The translations under genes and the position numbers were made by a program. A stretch of DNA of 64,000 nucleotides from Nitratireductor alexandrii (GTDB taxonomy: Bacteria; Pseudomonadota; Alphaproteobacteria; Rhizobiales; Rhizobiaceae), in NCBI RefSeq assembly GCF_004000215.1, contig NZ_RBVY01000003.1:507574-571573 (forward strand), in the 5' to 3' direction. Within the stretch, counting starts at the first letter, position 1; each line of letters starts with the position of its first letter. A model generated the notes under the pieces. That model searched no databases and had not been told where the DNA came from. It was given only the letters and a program-made list of their open reading frames with translations. This document shows, piece by piece, positions 8,762 to 18,120 of this stretch.

Positions 8762-9793
8762 ATGAAAACCGTCTTTTCGCCGCGCCATGCCGGCCATGCC
8801 GGTCAGACCGAACTGGTCGGCGGCGCGATCGTGCCCGGCTTCGAAAACCCGATGCGCGCCAGGCATATCCGCGAGCGCATCGAGGCGGTCGCGCTCGGGC
8901 CGGTGCTTGAGCCCGCCCCGCACGACATCGAGGCCGCCAAGCGCGTGCACGCCGCCGCCTATGTCGATTTCCTGCCGCGGGTCTGGCCGATGTGGCGCGA
9001 CGCCGGCCACGACACGCCGGCAATGCCGTTCGTGTGGCCGGTGTGCGGCCTGCGCGCCGACGTGCCGCCGAAGACGGTCTAGGCGCTGCTCGGTTATTAT
9101 TCCTTCGACGGCGGCGCGAGTTTCGTGGCGGGAAGCTGGGAGGCGATCAAATCCTCCTTCGACACCGCGCTGACGGCGGCCGGTCTTGTCGCCGCAGGCG
9201 AGCGGGCCGCCTTCGCGCTTTGCCGCCCGCCCGGCCATCACGCCGGGACCGCCTTCATGGGCGGTTATTGCTATCTCAACAACGCCGCCATCGCCGCGCA
9301 ATGGTTCCGCGACCGCGGCGCGGGGCGCGTCACCATCCTCGATATCGACTATCATCACGGCAACGGCACGCAGGAGATCTTTTATGCCCGCGCCGACGTG
9401 CAGGTGATCAATCTGCACGGTGATCCGCTGACCGAATATCCGCATTTCCTGGGCCATCGCGACGAGCGCGGCGCGGGGCCGGGCGAGGGCTTCAACCTCA
9501 ACTACCCGCTGCCGGCCGGCACCGACTGGGCCGGCTGGAGTGCCGCGCTCGACGACGCACTGGCCCGGATCGCCGCCTACGCGCCCGACATACTGGTCGT
9601 CTCGCTCGGCGTCGACACGTTCGAAAAGGACCCGATCAGCGCCTTCCGGCTGCGCTCGCACGACTATCCGCACATCGGCGCGCGCATCGCCGGGCTCGAC
9701 CTGCCGACCTTGTTCGTGATGGAGGGCGGTTATGCGGTCGCTGAGATCGGCGTCAACGCCGTCGGCGTTCTGACCGGTTTCGAGGGCGCATAG
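8762..9793 (+). pseudogene. Histone deacetylase / acetylpolyamine amidohydrolase family gene with one in-frame amber codon
   Basis: The reading frame from ATG 8762 to TAA-less end at 9793 is that of an HDAC-superfamily amidohydrolase of about 343 aa, but codon 107 (9080-9082) is TAG. The frame continues unchanged after it with ALLGYYSFDGG, exactly where the family has its conserved LGYYSFD block, so a single base change (for example from AAG or CAG) explains the break. All catalytic motifs lie after the stop: CRPPGHHAG and DIDYHHGNGTQ. A GTG at 9125 could start a shortened protein lacking about 120 residues. Family members deacetylate polyamines or related amides with zinc. Confidence 0.8.
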
Positions 9794-9814
9794 GCGGCGG
9801 GCGCCCGGCCGCGC

Positions 9815-11722
9815 CTAGGCTCCGCCGAGCGCCTGGTGCAGCACGCGCGCCAGCCGTTCGGAAAAGCCGCGCGCGTCGCTGACCCGTTCGCCGTCGAGGA
9901 TCAGCGCCTCGTCGTAAAGCAGCCGGACGGCGTCCTCGCGCAGCGCCGCGTCGGCCGATGCGGCCGCAAGCGCCTTCACCAGGGCGTGGCGCGGATTGAT
10001 TTCCAGCACCGGTTTGGCCGCCTCGCCGGCCTGGCCCGCACCCTTGAGGATACGCTCGAGCTGACGGTCGGGCCCGCCTTCCGGTGCGACCAGGCAGACC
10101 GCGCTTTCGGTCAGGCGCTCGGAGGCGCGCACGTCGCAGACCGCGTCCTCCAGCACCGTCTTGGCAAAGGCGATCAGCGTCGCGGTGGCGGGGTCCGCCT
10201 CCGGTGCCGCGTCCTGGTCCTTTTCGGCGTCGAGACGCGGGATGTCGGCCAGGTCCGCCGCGCCCTGGGTGACGGAGCGGAACGGCTTGCCCTCGAACCC
10301 CTGCGCGGTGGCGGCCCAGAAACTGTCGACCGGATCCGACAGCAACAGCACCTCCAGCCCGCGGGCGCGGAACCCTTCGAGCTGCGGCGAGGTCCTGAGC
10401 CGCTCCAGATCGTCGCCGGCGAGGAAATAGATCGCCTGCTGGGTGTCCTTCATGGCCGCGACATAGTCTTTCAGCGCGCGCCACTCGGCGCCCGTTTCGG
10501 TGGTGCGGAACCGCGCCAGGCCGAGCAATTGCTCCTGGCGTTCGAAATCCTCGTAGATGCCTTCCTTCAGGACGCCGCCGAAATCGCGCCACACGGCGGC
10601 GAATGTGTCCGGCTCGCTTTCGGCCAGCTTTTCCAGCGCGGTCAGGATGCGGTTGGTCAGGCCCTTGCGGATCGCGGCCAGGATCGGGCTTTCCTGGATC
10701 ATCTCGCGCGAGACGTTGAGCGGCAGGTCGGCCGTGTCGACCAGCCCGCGCACGAAGCGCAGATAGCGCGGCAGGAGCTCGGCATCGTCGGTGATGAAGA
10801 CGCGCTTGACGTAGAGCTTGACGCGGCCCTTGCGGTCGGGATCGAACAGGTCGAACGGGCGCGCGCCCGGCACGAAGGCGAGCGCCGAATATTCGTGCCG
10901 GCCCTCGGCGCGGAAATGCACCGTCAGTGCCGGCTCGTCATATTGGCCCGACAGACCGCGATAGAAATCGGCATAGTCCTCCGGCGTGATCTCCGTTTTC
11001 GGCTTCGCCCACAGCGCCGAGCCGTCGGTCACCGGTTCCGCCTCCGCGTCAGGCTTTTCGGCGATCAGGATCGGCACCGGCACGTGGCCGGACTGGGCCT
11101 TGACGATCCGTTCCACCGTGGCGCGCTCGGCGAAGCTTTTGGCGTCGTCCTTGAGAGTCAGCACGACACGCGTGCCGCGTGCGGGCGCGTCTTCGAGCGC
11201 GGCCGGCGCGATCTCGTAGCTGCCGCTGCCGTCCGACGACCAGCGCCAGGCCTCTTCGGAGCCGGCGCGACGCGAAAACACGTCGACCCTACCCGCGACC
11301 ATGAAGGCGGAGTAGAAGCCGATGCCGAACTGGCCGATCAGCCGATCGCCGTCGAGGCCGTTGTCGCCGCCTTGCGCCGCGACGCGCTCCAGGAACGCCT
11401 TGGTGCCGGAGCGGGCGATGGTGCCGAGCGCCTCGGTCAGCTCGTTGCGGCTCATGCCGATGCCGTTATCGACAACGCTGAGCGTGCCGCCTTCGGGGTC
11501 GGCGATAAGCGTGATCTGCGCCTGCGGGTCGTCGCCGAGCAAGGCCGGCTCCGCAATCGCCTCGTAACGCAGCTTCTCGCAGGCATCGGCCGCGTTGGAA
11601 ATCAGCTCGCGCAGGAACACGTCGCGCTCGGAATAGACCGAATGCACCATCAGCGTGAGCAGGCGCGCGACATCGGCCTCGAAGACATGGTTTTCGGCGG
11701 GTGCGGAAGAAGTGTCGGTCAT
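9815..11722 (-). CDS. htpG: Molecular chaperone HtpG (Hsp90)
   Basis: 635 aa, standard for bacterial Hsp90. The start ATG 11722 gives MTDTSS followed by the N-terminal ATPase domain (FLRELISNAADACEKLRY, DNGIGM, GQFGIGFYSAFMV), the middle domain (YVKRVFITDD) and a C-terminal dimerisation domain. Cytosolic ATP-driven chaperone. Lies convergent with the HDAC-like gene, 21 bases apart. Confidence 0.97.
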   Translation of the reverse strand: MTDTSSAPAENHVFEADVARLLTLMVHSVYSERDVFLRELISNAADACEKLRYEAIAEPALLGDDPQAQITLIADPEGGTLSVVDNGIGMSRNELTEALGTIARSGTKAFLERVAAQGGDNGLDGDRLIGQFGIGFYSAFMVAGRVDVFSRRAGSEEAWRWSSDGSGSYEIAPAALEDAPARGTRVVLTLKDDAKSFAERATVERIVKAQSGHVPVPILIAEKPDAEAEPVTDGSALWAKPKTEITPEDYADFYRGLSGQYDEPALTVHFRAEGRHEYSALAFVPGARPFDLFDPDRKGRVKLYVKRVFITDDAELLPRYLRFVRGLVDTADLPLNVSREMIQESPILAAIRKGLTNRILTALEKLAESEPDTFAAVWRDFGGVLKEGIYEDFERQEQLLGLARFRTTETGAEWRALKDYVAAMKDTQQAIYFLAGDDLERLRTSPQLEGFRARGLEVLLLSDPVDSFWAATAQGFEGKPFRSVTQGAADLADIPRLDAEKDQDAAPEADPATATLIAFAKTVLEDAVCDVRASERLTESAVCLVAPEGGPDRQLERILKGAGQAGEAAKPVLEINPRHALVKALAAASADAALREDAVRLLYDEALILDGERVSDARGFSERLARVLHQALGGA

Positions 11723-11927
11723 GGGCTTGTCCGTCAGGTCGTATGGTTGAGGGCTGCGCGAACGCCACGCGGCGATGGCGCGCCGCGCGCGGGCAGTCCG
11801 GCAGCGAACCGATCTAGCATTGTCGTGGATCGCCGGCCAAAGGGTTTTTGCGGCCGCGCGAAGGGTGCCAGCCTGCAATGCGGGTATCACCAAGCCGGAC
11901 GGACGCCCATGCCGCCATCGCCGGCGC

Positions 11928-12269
11928 TCAATCGCCAAGGCCGGGCAGTAGCGCGGCAAGCAGCGCCGCGATCTTTTTGCCGGCTATCCGTGCATGGGCG
12001 AGCACGTCCTCGATCGTGTCCGGCTGCTGGTCGGGCCCTCCGGTCGCCTTGTTGGTGATCGCCGAAAGTCCGATCGTCTTCAGGCCGACATGAGCGGCGG
12101 CGATGACCTCGTGCACGGTCGACATGCCAACCGCGTCGGCGCCGGCCGAGCGCAAAAATCGTCGCTCGGCCGAGGTTTCCAGCGACGGCCCGGCAATGCC
12201 GGCATAGATGCCGGCATGGGCCGCGACCCCGGCGCGTGCGGCCGCGGCAAGTGCCGCATCGAGCCTGTC
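11928..12269 (-). pseudogene. Purine nucleoside phosphorylase, C-terminal remnant
   Basis: About 113 codons encode the C-terminal third of an inosine-guanosine-type purine nucleoside phosphorylase (XapA/PunA family): IYAGIAGPSLETSAERRFL and GADAVGMSTVHEVIAA match the phosphate- and base-binding blocks. Upstream the frame loses similarity, has no ATG or GTG start, and runs into the amidohydrolase stop at 12313, so about 150 N-terminal residues are missing. Probably deleted. The neighbouring amidohydrolase is of the adenosine-related deaminase type, which suggests a former purine salvage pair. Confidence 0.6.
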
Positions 12270-12312
12270 GCGCTGGCGGCAGCCATGCCGTCCCTGTCCT
12301 TTTGGCGGGCGC

Positions 12313-13641
12313 TCACGCGATGCTCGCCGCGATTGTCGGGGTCAGCGCCCGGACCGCAGCCAGCGTTTCGCCGAGATCGAGGCGGACAAGCCGCCCGTCG
12401 GCCACGACCTGCTCGCCGGCCAGGAAGACGTGGCGCACATCCGATTTGCCGGCGGAATAGACCAGATGGGTGACCGGGTCGAACATCGGCACGGCGTGTG
12501 GCCGGCTGGCGTCGAGCAAAACCATGTCGGCGAACTTGCCCGTTTCCAGACTTCCGATCTTTTCTCCCGCGCCGAGCGCGTCGGCGGCCTCGCGCGTCAG
12601 CATGTCGAGCGCCTGGTGCGTGGCGACGGCGTCGGCCTTTTCGTTGGCGCCCTTGTGCAGCATGGCCGCCAGCCGCAGCGCCAGCCACATGTCGAGATCG
12701 TTGCCGCTGATGGCGCCGTCGGTGCCCAGCGTGACCCGCACGCCGGCCGCCAGCATGTCGGGAATGCGGGCGATGCCCGAACCGAGCTTCAGGTTGGAGA
12801 CCGGATTGTGGGAGACGACGGCGCGGGTTCGGGCCAGGATGGCGATCTCCTCGTCGTCGAGATGGACGCAATGCGCCAGCACGGTGCGCTCGTCGAGCAG
12901 CCCGTGCGCGTCGAGATGGCGGATGACGGAGCGCCCGTAGCGCGTCTGAATGTCGGCCTGCTCGGCCCGGGTTTCGGCCGCATGGATGGAATAGAGCCCG
13001 CCATGGCTGTCGGCGATCTGGCGCGCGCGCTTGAGACTTTCGGGCGAAACCGTGTAGGCGCCGTGCGGCATCGCCGCCGCGAACACGTCGTCTGCAGCGG
13101 AGAAATCGGCGAAGAACCGTTCGGCTTCCGCAATCCGCCTGTCCGGCGTGTGGCCGTTGACGCCGGGCGGGTCGAAGAAGATCCCGCCGGTCGACACCCG
13201 CATGCCGAGCGTGCGTGCCGCGCGCACCGTCTCGTGCGGAAACCAGAACATGTCCATCACCGTGGTCACGCCGGTCAAGAGCTGTTCGGCAAAGCCCAGC
13301 ACCGTGCCCAGATAGGATGTCTCTGCATTGAGGATCGCGCCCTCGGCCTTCCACACCGTCTGCAGCCAGGCCTCCAGCGGCAGATCCTCGACCAGGCCGC
13401 GAAACAGGCTGTCGCCGGCATGGCAATGGGTGTTGATCAGGCCGGGCATCAAGATCATGCCGGAGGCGTCGATCACCCGCGCCGCACCGGCTTGCCATGG
13501 CGCCAGCTCGGCAGCGGTGCCCACGGCGACGATCCGGCCTTGCGATACCGCCACGCCGCCATCCGCAATCACGCGGCGATCCTGGTCTGCGGTGACCACG
13601 GTTGCGTTTCGGATCACCAGATCCGAGGCGTCCTTGTTCAT
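12313..13641 (-). CDS. Amidohydrolase family protein (MTA/SAH deaminase or chlorohydrolase-like)
   Basis: 442 aa from ATG 13641. Metal ligands of the TRZ/ATZ and MTA/SAH deaminase type are visible: INTHCHAGD (HxH) near residue 70, HAAET, LAHCVHLDD and TLGTDGAISGNDLDMW. The small N- and C-terminal beta domain (DLVIRNATVVTADQDRRV; GKFADMVLLDASRP) is intact. Likely deaminates a purine or related N-heterocycle; exact substrate unknown. Next to a decayed nucleoside phosphorylase and divergent from a cupin gene. Confidence 0.85.
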   Translation of the reverse strand: MNKDASDLVIRNATVVTADQDRRVIADGGVAVSQGRIVAVGTAAELAPWQAGAARVIDASGMILMPGLINTHCHAGDSLFRGLVEDLPLEAWLQTVWKAEGAILNAETSYLGTVLGFAEQLLTGVTTVMDMFWFPHETVRAARTLGMRVSTGGIFFDPPGVNGHTPDRRIAEAERFFADFSAADDVFAAAMPHGAYTVSPESLKRARQIADSHGGLYSIHAAETRAEQADIQTRYGRSVIRHLDAHGLLDERTVLAHCVHLDDEEIAILARTRAVVSHNPVSNLKLGSGIARIPDMLAAGVRVTLGTDGAISGNDLDMWLALRLAAMLHKGANEKADAVATHQALDMLTREAADALGAGEKIGSLETGKFADMVLLDASRPHAVPMFDPVTHLVYSAGKSDVRHVFLAGEQVVADGRLVRLDLGETLAAVRALTPTIAASIA

Positions 13642-13829
13642 CCGATCCCCCCTTGATCCGTCTCGTCCTGTCGTAGCGGGCACTCGCGGCAATCGCTCCA
13701 ATCAAGAGCCGGCTGCGGCCGGTCCTGTCAACCGCCGCCAAGAACGTGTCTGCGCCGGTTGCGGTTCGCCGGCATCCTGCGGCGCGGCTTTGATCCGTGC
13801 GGCGCGATTTCTGACAAAAAGCAATCAAA

Positions 13830-13843
13830 TTGACAATTGTCAA
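13830..13843. promoter_or_regulatory. Palindromic operator candidate
   Basis: TTGACAATTGTCAA is a perfect 14-bp palindrome in the 250-base space between the divergent amidohydrolase and cupin genes. Its left half is also a consensus -35 hexamer. The form suits a GntR-type regulator, but no regulator gene is adjacent. Confidence 0.4.
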
Positions 13844-13891
13844 AGACATGCTAGACAGCGGGCGGGAGCGGCAACGGTGCGAGGATACGGC

Positions 13892-14272
13892 ATGCGGCCG
13901 GAATGGTTCATCGCGGGCGAGACGGGATCGGAAGTCTTCACCGGCGAGCGTTGCTTCATCACCGAACTGCTGAACTCGGAAAAATCGCCCGAAGTCTCGC
14001 TGGCGCTCGCCCGCGTGGCGCCGGGCGTGACGACGCAGCTTCACCGGCTCGACGGGGTGGCGGAGCGCTATGTCGTGCGCAAGGGACGGGCCACGGTCGA
14101 GATCGACGGCCGCCGCCAGCCGCTCGGCCCGGGCGACCAGGTGCTGATCGCCGCCGGCGCCGCGCAACGCATCGCCAATGACGGGCCCGACGACCTGGAA
14201 TTTTATTGCCTGTGCACGCCGCGCTTCACGCCGGCCTGCTATGTCGATCTGGAAGACGGCGGTGAAGGCTGA
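13892..14272 (+). CDS. Cupin domain protein
   Basis: 126 aa single cupin. Metal-box residues are seen in TTQLHRLDGVAERYVVRKG (motif 1, with His and Glu) and motif 2 around GDQVLIAAGAAQRIAND, where the usual second His is replaced by Gln. ATG 13892 follows GAGGATACGG. Small cupins of this kind bind a metal and a sugar or acid; the role here is unknown. About 90 bases upstream of the aldolase/dehydrogenase on the same strand. Confidence 0.75.
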   Translation: MRPEWFIAGETGSEVFTGERCFITELLNSEKSPEVSLALARVAPGVTTQLHRLDGVAERYVVRKGRATVEIDGRRQPLGPGDQVLIAAGAAQRIANDGPDDLEFYCLCTPRFTPACYVDLEDGGEG

Positions 14273-14365
14273 CACGATGGCCGCATCGACCGCGCCGTAC
14301 TCGAACCCACTCCTTTCCGAATGGTGCCCGCCGTGCCGCGCGCGCCGAGCAGACCGAGGTTAGTC

Positions 14366-16420
14366 ATGCATAGCCGCTGGAACGACGCCGACGCCGCCAA
14401 GATCGTCGCCGACTATGCCGCCAAAGGGGTGGAGGAGGAGATGGCGCTGCGCGTCTACACCACCCGGCTGCTGGGCAACGATCCCAGCCTTGTGCTGCAT
14501 GGCGGCGGCAACACGTCCTACAAGACCCGCCGCACCGACCTGATCGGCGACACGCACGAGGTGCTGTGCGTGAAGGGCTCGGGCTGGGACATGGCGGTGA
14601 TCGAGCCAGCCGGCCTGCCGGCGGTGAAACTCGCGCCGCTTCTGCGCGCCCGCGCCCTCGACGCGCTCGCCGACGAGGACATGGTGGCGCTGCAGCGCCT
14701 CAACCTGCTCGACCCGAAATCGCCCAATCCCTCCGTCGAGACGCTGCTGCATGCTTTTCTGCCGCATCGTTTCGTCGACCACACCCATTCAACCGCTATC
14801 CTGGCGCTGGTCGACCAGGACCAGAGCCGCGCGATCTGCGATACCGTGTTCGGCAACAAGCTCGGCTTCGTGCCCTATATCATGCCGGGGTTCGATCTCG
14901 CCAAGGTCGCGGCGGAGGTCTACGAGGCCGATCCGTCGGTCGAGGGCCTGATCCTCGACAAGCACGGCATCTTCACCTTCGGCGACACGGCCAGGCAGGC
15001 CTATGAGCGCATGATCCGCTTCGTCAGCCTCGCCGAGGCGCATGTCGAGACAAACGCAAAAGAGCTTTTTGCGCCGGCTAAACTGCCGAGCGAAATCGCC
15101 GGGGTCGAGGAGATCGCGCCGATTCTGCGCGGCGCGGTCGCCCAGGCGCTGGGCGAAGGCCGCTTCACCCGCTTCGTCGCCGATTTCCGGGGCTCGCATG
15201 CCGTGCGCGCCTTCGTCGACGGCGCCGATCTGGAAGATTACGGCACGCGCGGCGTCTCGACGCCCGATCTCACCATCCGCATCAAGAACCGGCCCGTGAT
15301 CCTGCCGGCCCCGGATCCTGCCGATCTCGACGGTTGGGCGCGCAGGGCTCGTGAACGCGTCGCCGATTTCGTCGGGTATTATTCGGCCTATTTCGCCCGG
15401 TGCGACGCGCTCGACGACGTCGCGCGCACCATGCTCGACCCGATGCCGCGTCTGGCGCTGGTGCCGGGTCTCGGCCTGTTCGGCTTCGGCCGCACCGCCA
15501 AGGACGCGCGCATTTCGGCCGATGTCGGCGAAATCTGGATCGAGGCCGTCACCGGGGCCGAGCGACTCGGCCGTTTTACCCCGCTGCCGGAGGACGAGTT
15601 GTTTCGGCTCGAATATTGGTCGCTGGAGCAGGCCAAGCTCGCTGGCGCGACATATTTGCCGCTGACCGGCCAGGTGGCGGTCATCACCGGGGGCGGCGGC
15701 GCCATCGGCGCGGCGACCGCCAGGCTCTTCGCCGAAAACGGCGCCCATGTCGTGGTCGCCGATCTCGATCCGGCCCGCGCCGGGAGCGCGGCCAAGGCGG
15801 CCGGCAACGCCGCGATCGGCCATGCCTGCGACGTGACCGACGCCGACAGCGTGGCGGCGCTGTTCAGGACGGCGGTGGAACGTTTCGGCGGCATCGACAT
15901 TCTCGTTTCAAATGCCGGGGCGGCAACGGAGGGCGAGATCGGCACGGTGTCGGAAAAGGCGCTGCGCGACAGTTTCGAACTCAATTTCTTCGCCCATCAA
16001 CGCGTCGCCCAACAGGCGGTCCGGGTGATGAAACAGCAGCAGACCGGCGGCGTGCTTTTGTTCAACGTGTCCAAACAGGCGGTGAATCCGGGCGCCAGAT
16101 TCGGCGCCTACGGCCTGCCGAAGGCGGCGACGCTGTTTTTGTCGCGCCAATACGCGCTCGAATATGGCGCGATCGGCATCCGTTCCAACGCGGTCAATGC
16201 CGACCGCATCCGCTCCGGCCTGCTGACCGACCAGATGATCGCCAGTCGCGCGCAGGCGCGCCAGCTTTCGGAAAAGGATTATCTGTCGGGCAATCTGCTC
16301 GGCCAGGAGGTCACCGCCCGCGACGTCGCCCGGGCCTTTCTCGACCAGGCGCTCGCCGACCGCACCACCGCCGGCGTAACCACGGTCGATGGCGGCAACA
16401 TCGCCGCCGCGCTGCGTTAG
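14366..16420 (+). CDS. Bifunctional aldolase / short-chain dehydrogenase (RhaD-like)
   Basis: 684 aa. Residues 1-430 are a class II aldolase-type domain (LHGGGNTSYK, HTHSTAILAL, DKHGIFTFGD) and residues 430-684 a Rossmann SDR domain with GGGGAIGAATARLF and the YGLPK active-site pair, ending in a typical TTVDGGNIAAALR. The architecture matches the rhamnulose-1-phosphate aldolase/lactaldehyde dehydrogenase fusion, but general annotations for this family in alphaproteobacteria do not fix the sugar. ATG 14366 has GAGG upstream. Cytosolic carbohydrate catabolism. Confidence 0.85.
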   Translation: MHSRWNDADAAKIVADYAAKGVEEEMALRVYTTRLLGNDPSLVLHGGGNTSYKTRRTDLIGDTHEVLCVKGSGWDMAVIEPAGLPAVKLAPLLRARALDALADEDMVALQRLNLLDPKSPNPSVETLLHAFLPHRFVDHTHSTAILALVDQDQSRAICDTVFGNKLGFVPYIMPGFDLAKVAAEVYEADPSVEGLILDKHGIFTFGDTARQAYERMIRFVSLAEAHVETNAKELFAPAKLPSEIAGVEEIAPILRGAVAQALGEGRFTRFVADFRGSHAVRAFVDGADLEDYGTRGVSTPDLTIRIKNRPVILPAPDPADLDGWARRARERVADFVGYYSAYFARCDALDDVARTMLDPMPRLALVPGLGLFGFGRTAKDARISADVGEIWIEAVTGAERLGRFTPLPEDELFRLEYWSLEQAKLAGATYLPLTGQVAVITGGGGAIGAATARLFAENGAHVVVADLDPARAGSAAKAAGNAAIGHACDVTDADSVAALFRTAVERFGGIDILVSNAGAATEGEIGTVSEKALRDSFELNFFAHQRVAQQAVRVMKQQQTGGVLLFNVSKQAVNPGARFGAYGLPKAATLFLSRQYALEYGAIGIRSNAVNADRIRSGLLTDQMIASRAQARQLSEKDYLSGNLLGQEVTARDVARAFLDQALADRTTAGVTTVDGGNIAAALR

Positions 16421-16508
16421 CGCTTGTCGGCGGTCGGGGCGGGACACCGGCCCGTCGCGCTCCGGCCATCGCTTGAGCCCCGCGCGATCACAAAATCCTT
16501 GACGGGCC

Positions 16509-16538
16509 ATTCGTTATATTCAATGAAATATATCGAAT
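16509..16538 (+). promoter_or_regulatory. Mo-box (ModE operator) upstream of modA
   Basis: Inverted repeat ATTCGTTATATT and AATATATCGAAT, 11 of 12 positions matching, separated by 6 bases. CGTTATAT-type arms are the known ModE/Mop recognition pattern. It lies 54-83 bases before the modA start and a modE-like gene closes the cluster, so repression by molybdate-loaded ModE is likely. Confidence 0.8.
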
Positions 16539-16591
16539 GACGGGATCCGGACGGTCGTTCCGCGCGTCCCGGTGATCGCTGGAGGGAATTC

Positions 16592-17401
16592 ATGTCGCAT
16601 CCGTCTCGCTTTTATGTTGCCGTCAGTGCCTTGCTCCTTCTGGCATTTGCGAGCCTGTCGGCGCTTCCGGCGCCGGCCCGGGCTGCCGACAGGGTGCTGG
16701 TCTTCGCCGCTGCCAGCCTGCGCGACGCCCTCGACGAAATCGGCGCGGCCTGGGCTGACAAGGCCGGCGCGACGGTGGCGGTCTCCTATGCCGGCAGCTC
16801 GGCGCTGGCGCGCCAGATCGAGCAGGGCGCGCCGGCCGACCTGTTCGTGTCGGCCAATCTCGACTGGGTGGATTATCTGTCAGAGCGTGGGTTGACCGAC
16901 GCGGCGAGCGAACGACGGCTCCTGTCGAACCGGTTGGTGCTGATCGCGCCGAAGGGCAGCACGGCCGAGCTTGCCATCGAACCGGGCCTCGACCTTCGCA
17001 CAGCCCTTGGCGAGGACGGCCGCCTTGCCATGGCCAATACCGACGCGGTTCCGGCCGGCCGCTACGGCAAGGCGGCGCTGCGGTCGCTCGGAGCCTGGGA
17101 CGCCGTCGCGCCGCGCGTCGCGCAGGCCGAAAACGTGCGCGCCGCGCTGGCCATTGTCTCGACCGGCGAGGCGCCGCTCGGCATCGTCTACCAGACCGAC
17201 GCCGCCGCCGATGCCGACGTGCGCGTGGTCGGTCTTTTCCCGGAAGAGACCCACCCGCCGATCGTCTACGCCGCCGCGTTGATGGCCGGGGTCGACAAGG
17301 ACGCGGCGCGCGCCTTCCTCGCCTTCCTGGAGTCGCCGGCGGCCGCGGCGATCTTTGCCGAGCACGGCTTCGTGCCGCTCGCCGGCACGACGACCAACTG
17401 A
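16592..17401 (+). CDS. modA: Molybdate ABC transporter, substrate-binding protein
   Basis: 269 aa with a Sec signal peptide (hydrophobic SALLLLAFASLSALPAPARA, cut before ADRVLVF). The mature part has FAAASLRDALDEI, YAGSSALARQIEQGAPADLFVSA and DAVPAGRYGKAAL, the oxyanion-binding blocks of ModA. Periplasmic molybdate binding. Good Shine-Dalgarno GGAGG before ATG. First gene of modABC behind a Mo-box. Confidence 0.95.
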   Translation: MSHPSRFYVAVSALLLLAFASLSALPAPARAADRVLVFAAASLRDALDEIGAAWADKAGATVAVSYAGSSALARQIEQGAPADLFVSANLDWVDYLSERGLTDAASERRLLSNRLVLIAPKGSTAELAIEPGLDLRTALGEDGRLAMANTDAVPAGRYGKAALRSLGAWDAVAPRVAQAENVRAALAIVSTGEAPLGIVYQTDAAADADVRVVGLFPEETHPPIVYAAALMAGVDKDAARAFLAFLESPAAAAIFAEHGFVPLAGTTTN

Positions 17402-17415
17402 ACGCCGCCGCGACG

Positions 17416-18120
17416 ATGATGGACTGGCTCGGCCTCGGCCCGCAGGAATGGACGGCGGTGCGCCTCTCGCTCAAGGTGGCGCTGTGGGCCGTGGCGGTCA
17501 GCCTGCCGTTCGGCGTCGCGGTGGCGCTGCTTCTGGCGCGCGGCCGCTTCTGGGGCAAGGCGCTGCTCAACGGCGCGGTGCATCTGCCGCTGATCCTGCC
17601 GCCGGTCGTCACCGGCTACGCGCTTCTGCTGGGCTTCGGCCGACAGGGTCCGCTCGGCTCCTTTCTCGCCGAGCAGTTCGGCATCGTCTTCGCGTTTCGC
17701 TGGACGGGCGCGGCGCTGGCGGCAGCGGTGATGGGGTTTCCGCTGATGGTCAGGGCCATCCGCCTGTCGATCGAGGCCGTCGACCGACGGCTCGAGCAGG
17801 CGGCCGGGACGCTGGGCGCCAACCCGCTGCAGGTGTTTTTGACCGTGACCCTGCCGCTGATTTTGCCGGGCATCCTTGCCGGCACGGTGCTCGCCTTCGC
17901 CAAGGCAATGGGCGAATTCGGCGCCACCATCACCTTCGTCTCCAACATTCCCGGCGAGACCCAGACGCTGCCGTCGGCGATCTACACCTTCCTGCAGGTG
18001 CCGGGCGGCGAGGGCGGCGCGCTGCGGCTCACCGCGGTGTCGGTGGCGATCGCCATGGCGGCGCTGGTCGTCTCCGAATTCCTGGCCCGGCGGGCCGGGC
18101 GAGGCGCGGGTGCTGGGTGA
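17416..18120 (+). CDS. modB: Molybdate ABC transporter, permease
   Basis: 234 aa inner-membrane permease with five to six hydrophobic segments and the ABC-permease EAA loop (EQAAGTLGANPLQVFLTVTLPLILPGI). Starts 14 bases after modA; a second ATG one codon on is equally possible. The stop overlaps the modC ATG in TGATG. Confidence 0.95.
   Translation: MMDWLGLGPQEWTAVRLSLKVALWAVAVSLPFGVAVALLLARGRFWGKALLNGAVHLPLILPPVVTGYALLLGFGRQGPLGSFLAEQFGIVFAFRWTGAALAAAVMGFPLMVRAIRLSIEAVDRRLEQAAGTLGANPLQVFLTVTLPLILPGILAGTVLAFAKAMGEFGATITFVSNIPGETQTLPSAIYTFLQVPGGEGGALRLTAVSVAIAMAALVVSEFLARRAGRGAGAG

Noticed and set aside
9080..9082. Pyrrolysine at the HDAC amber codon
   Set aside because: No pyl genes or downstream signal are expected in alphaproteobacteria, and one nonsense change explains it.
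9836..12058. 740-codon open frame on the plus strand
   Set aside because: Antisense of htpG, whose identity is certain.
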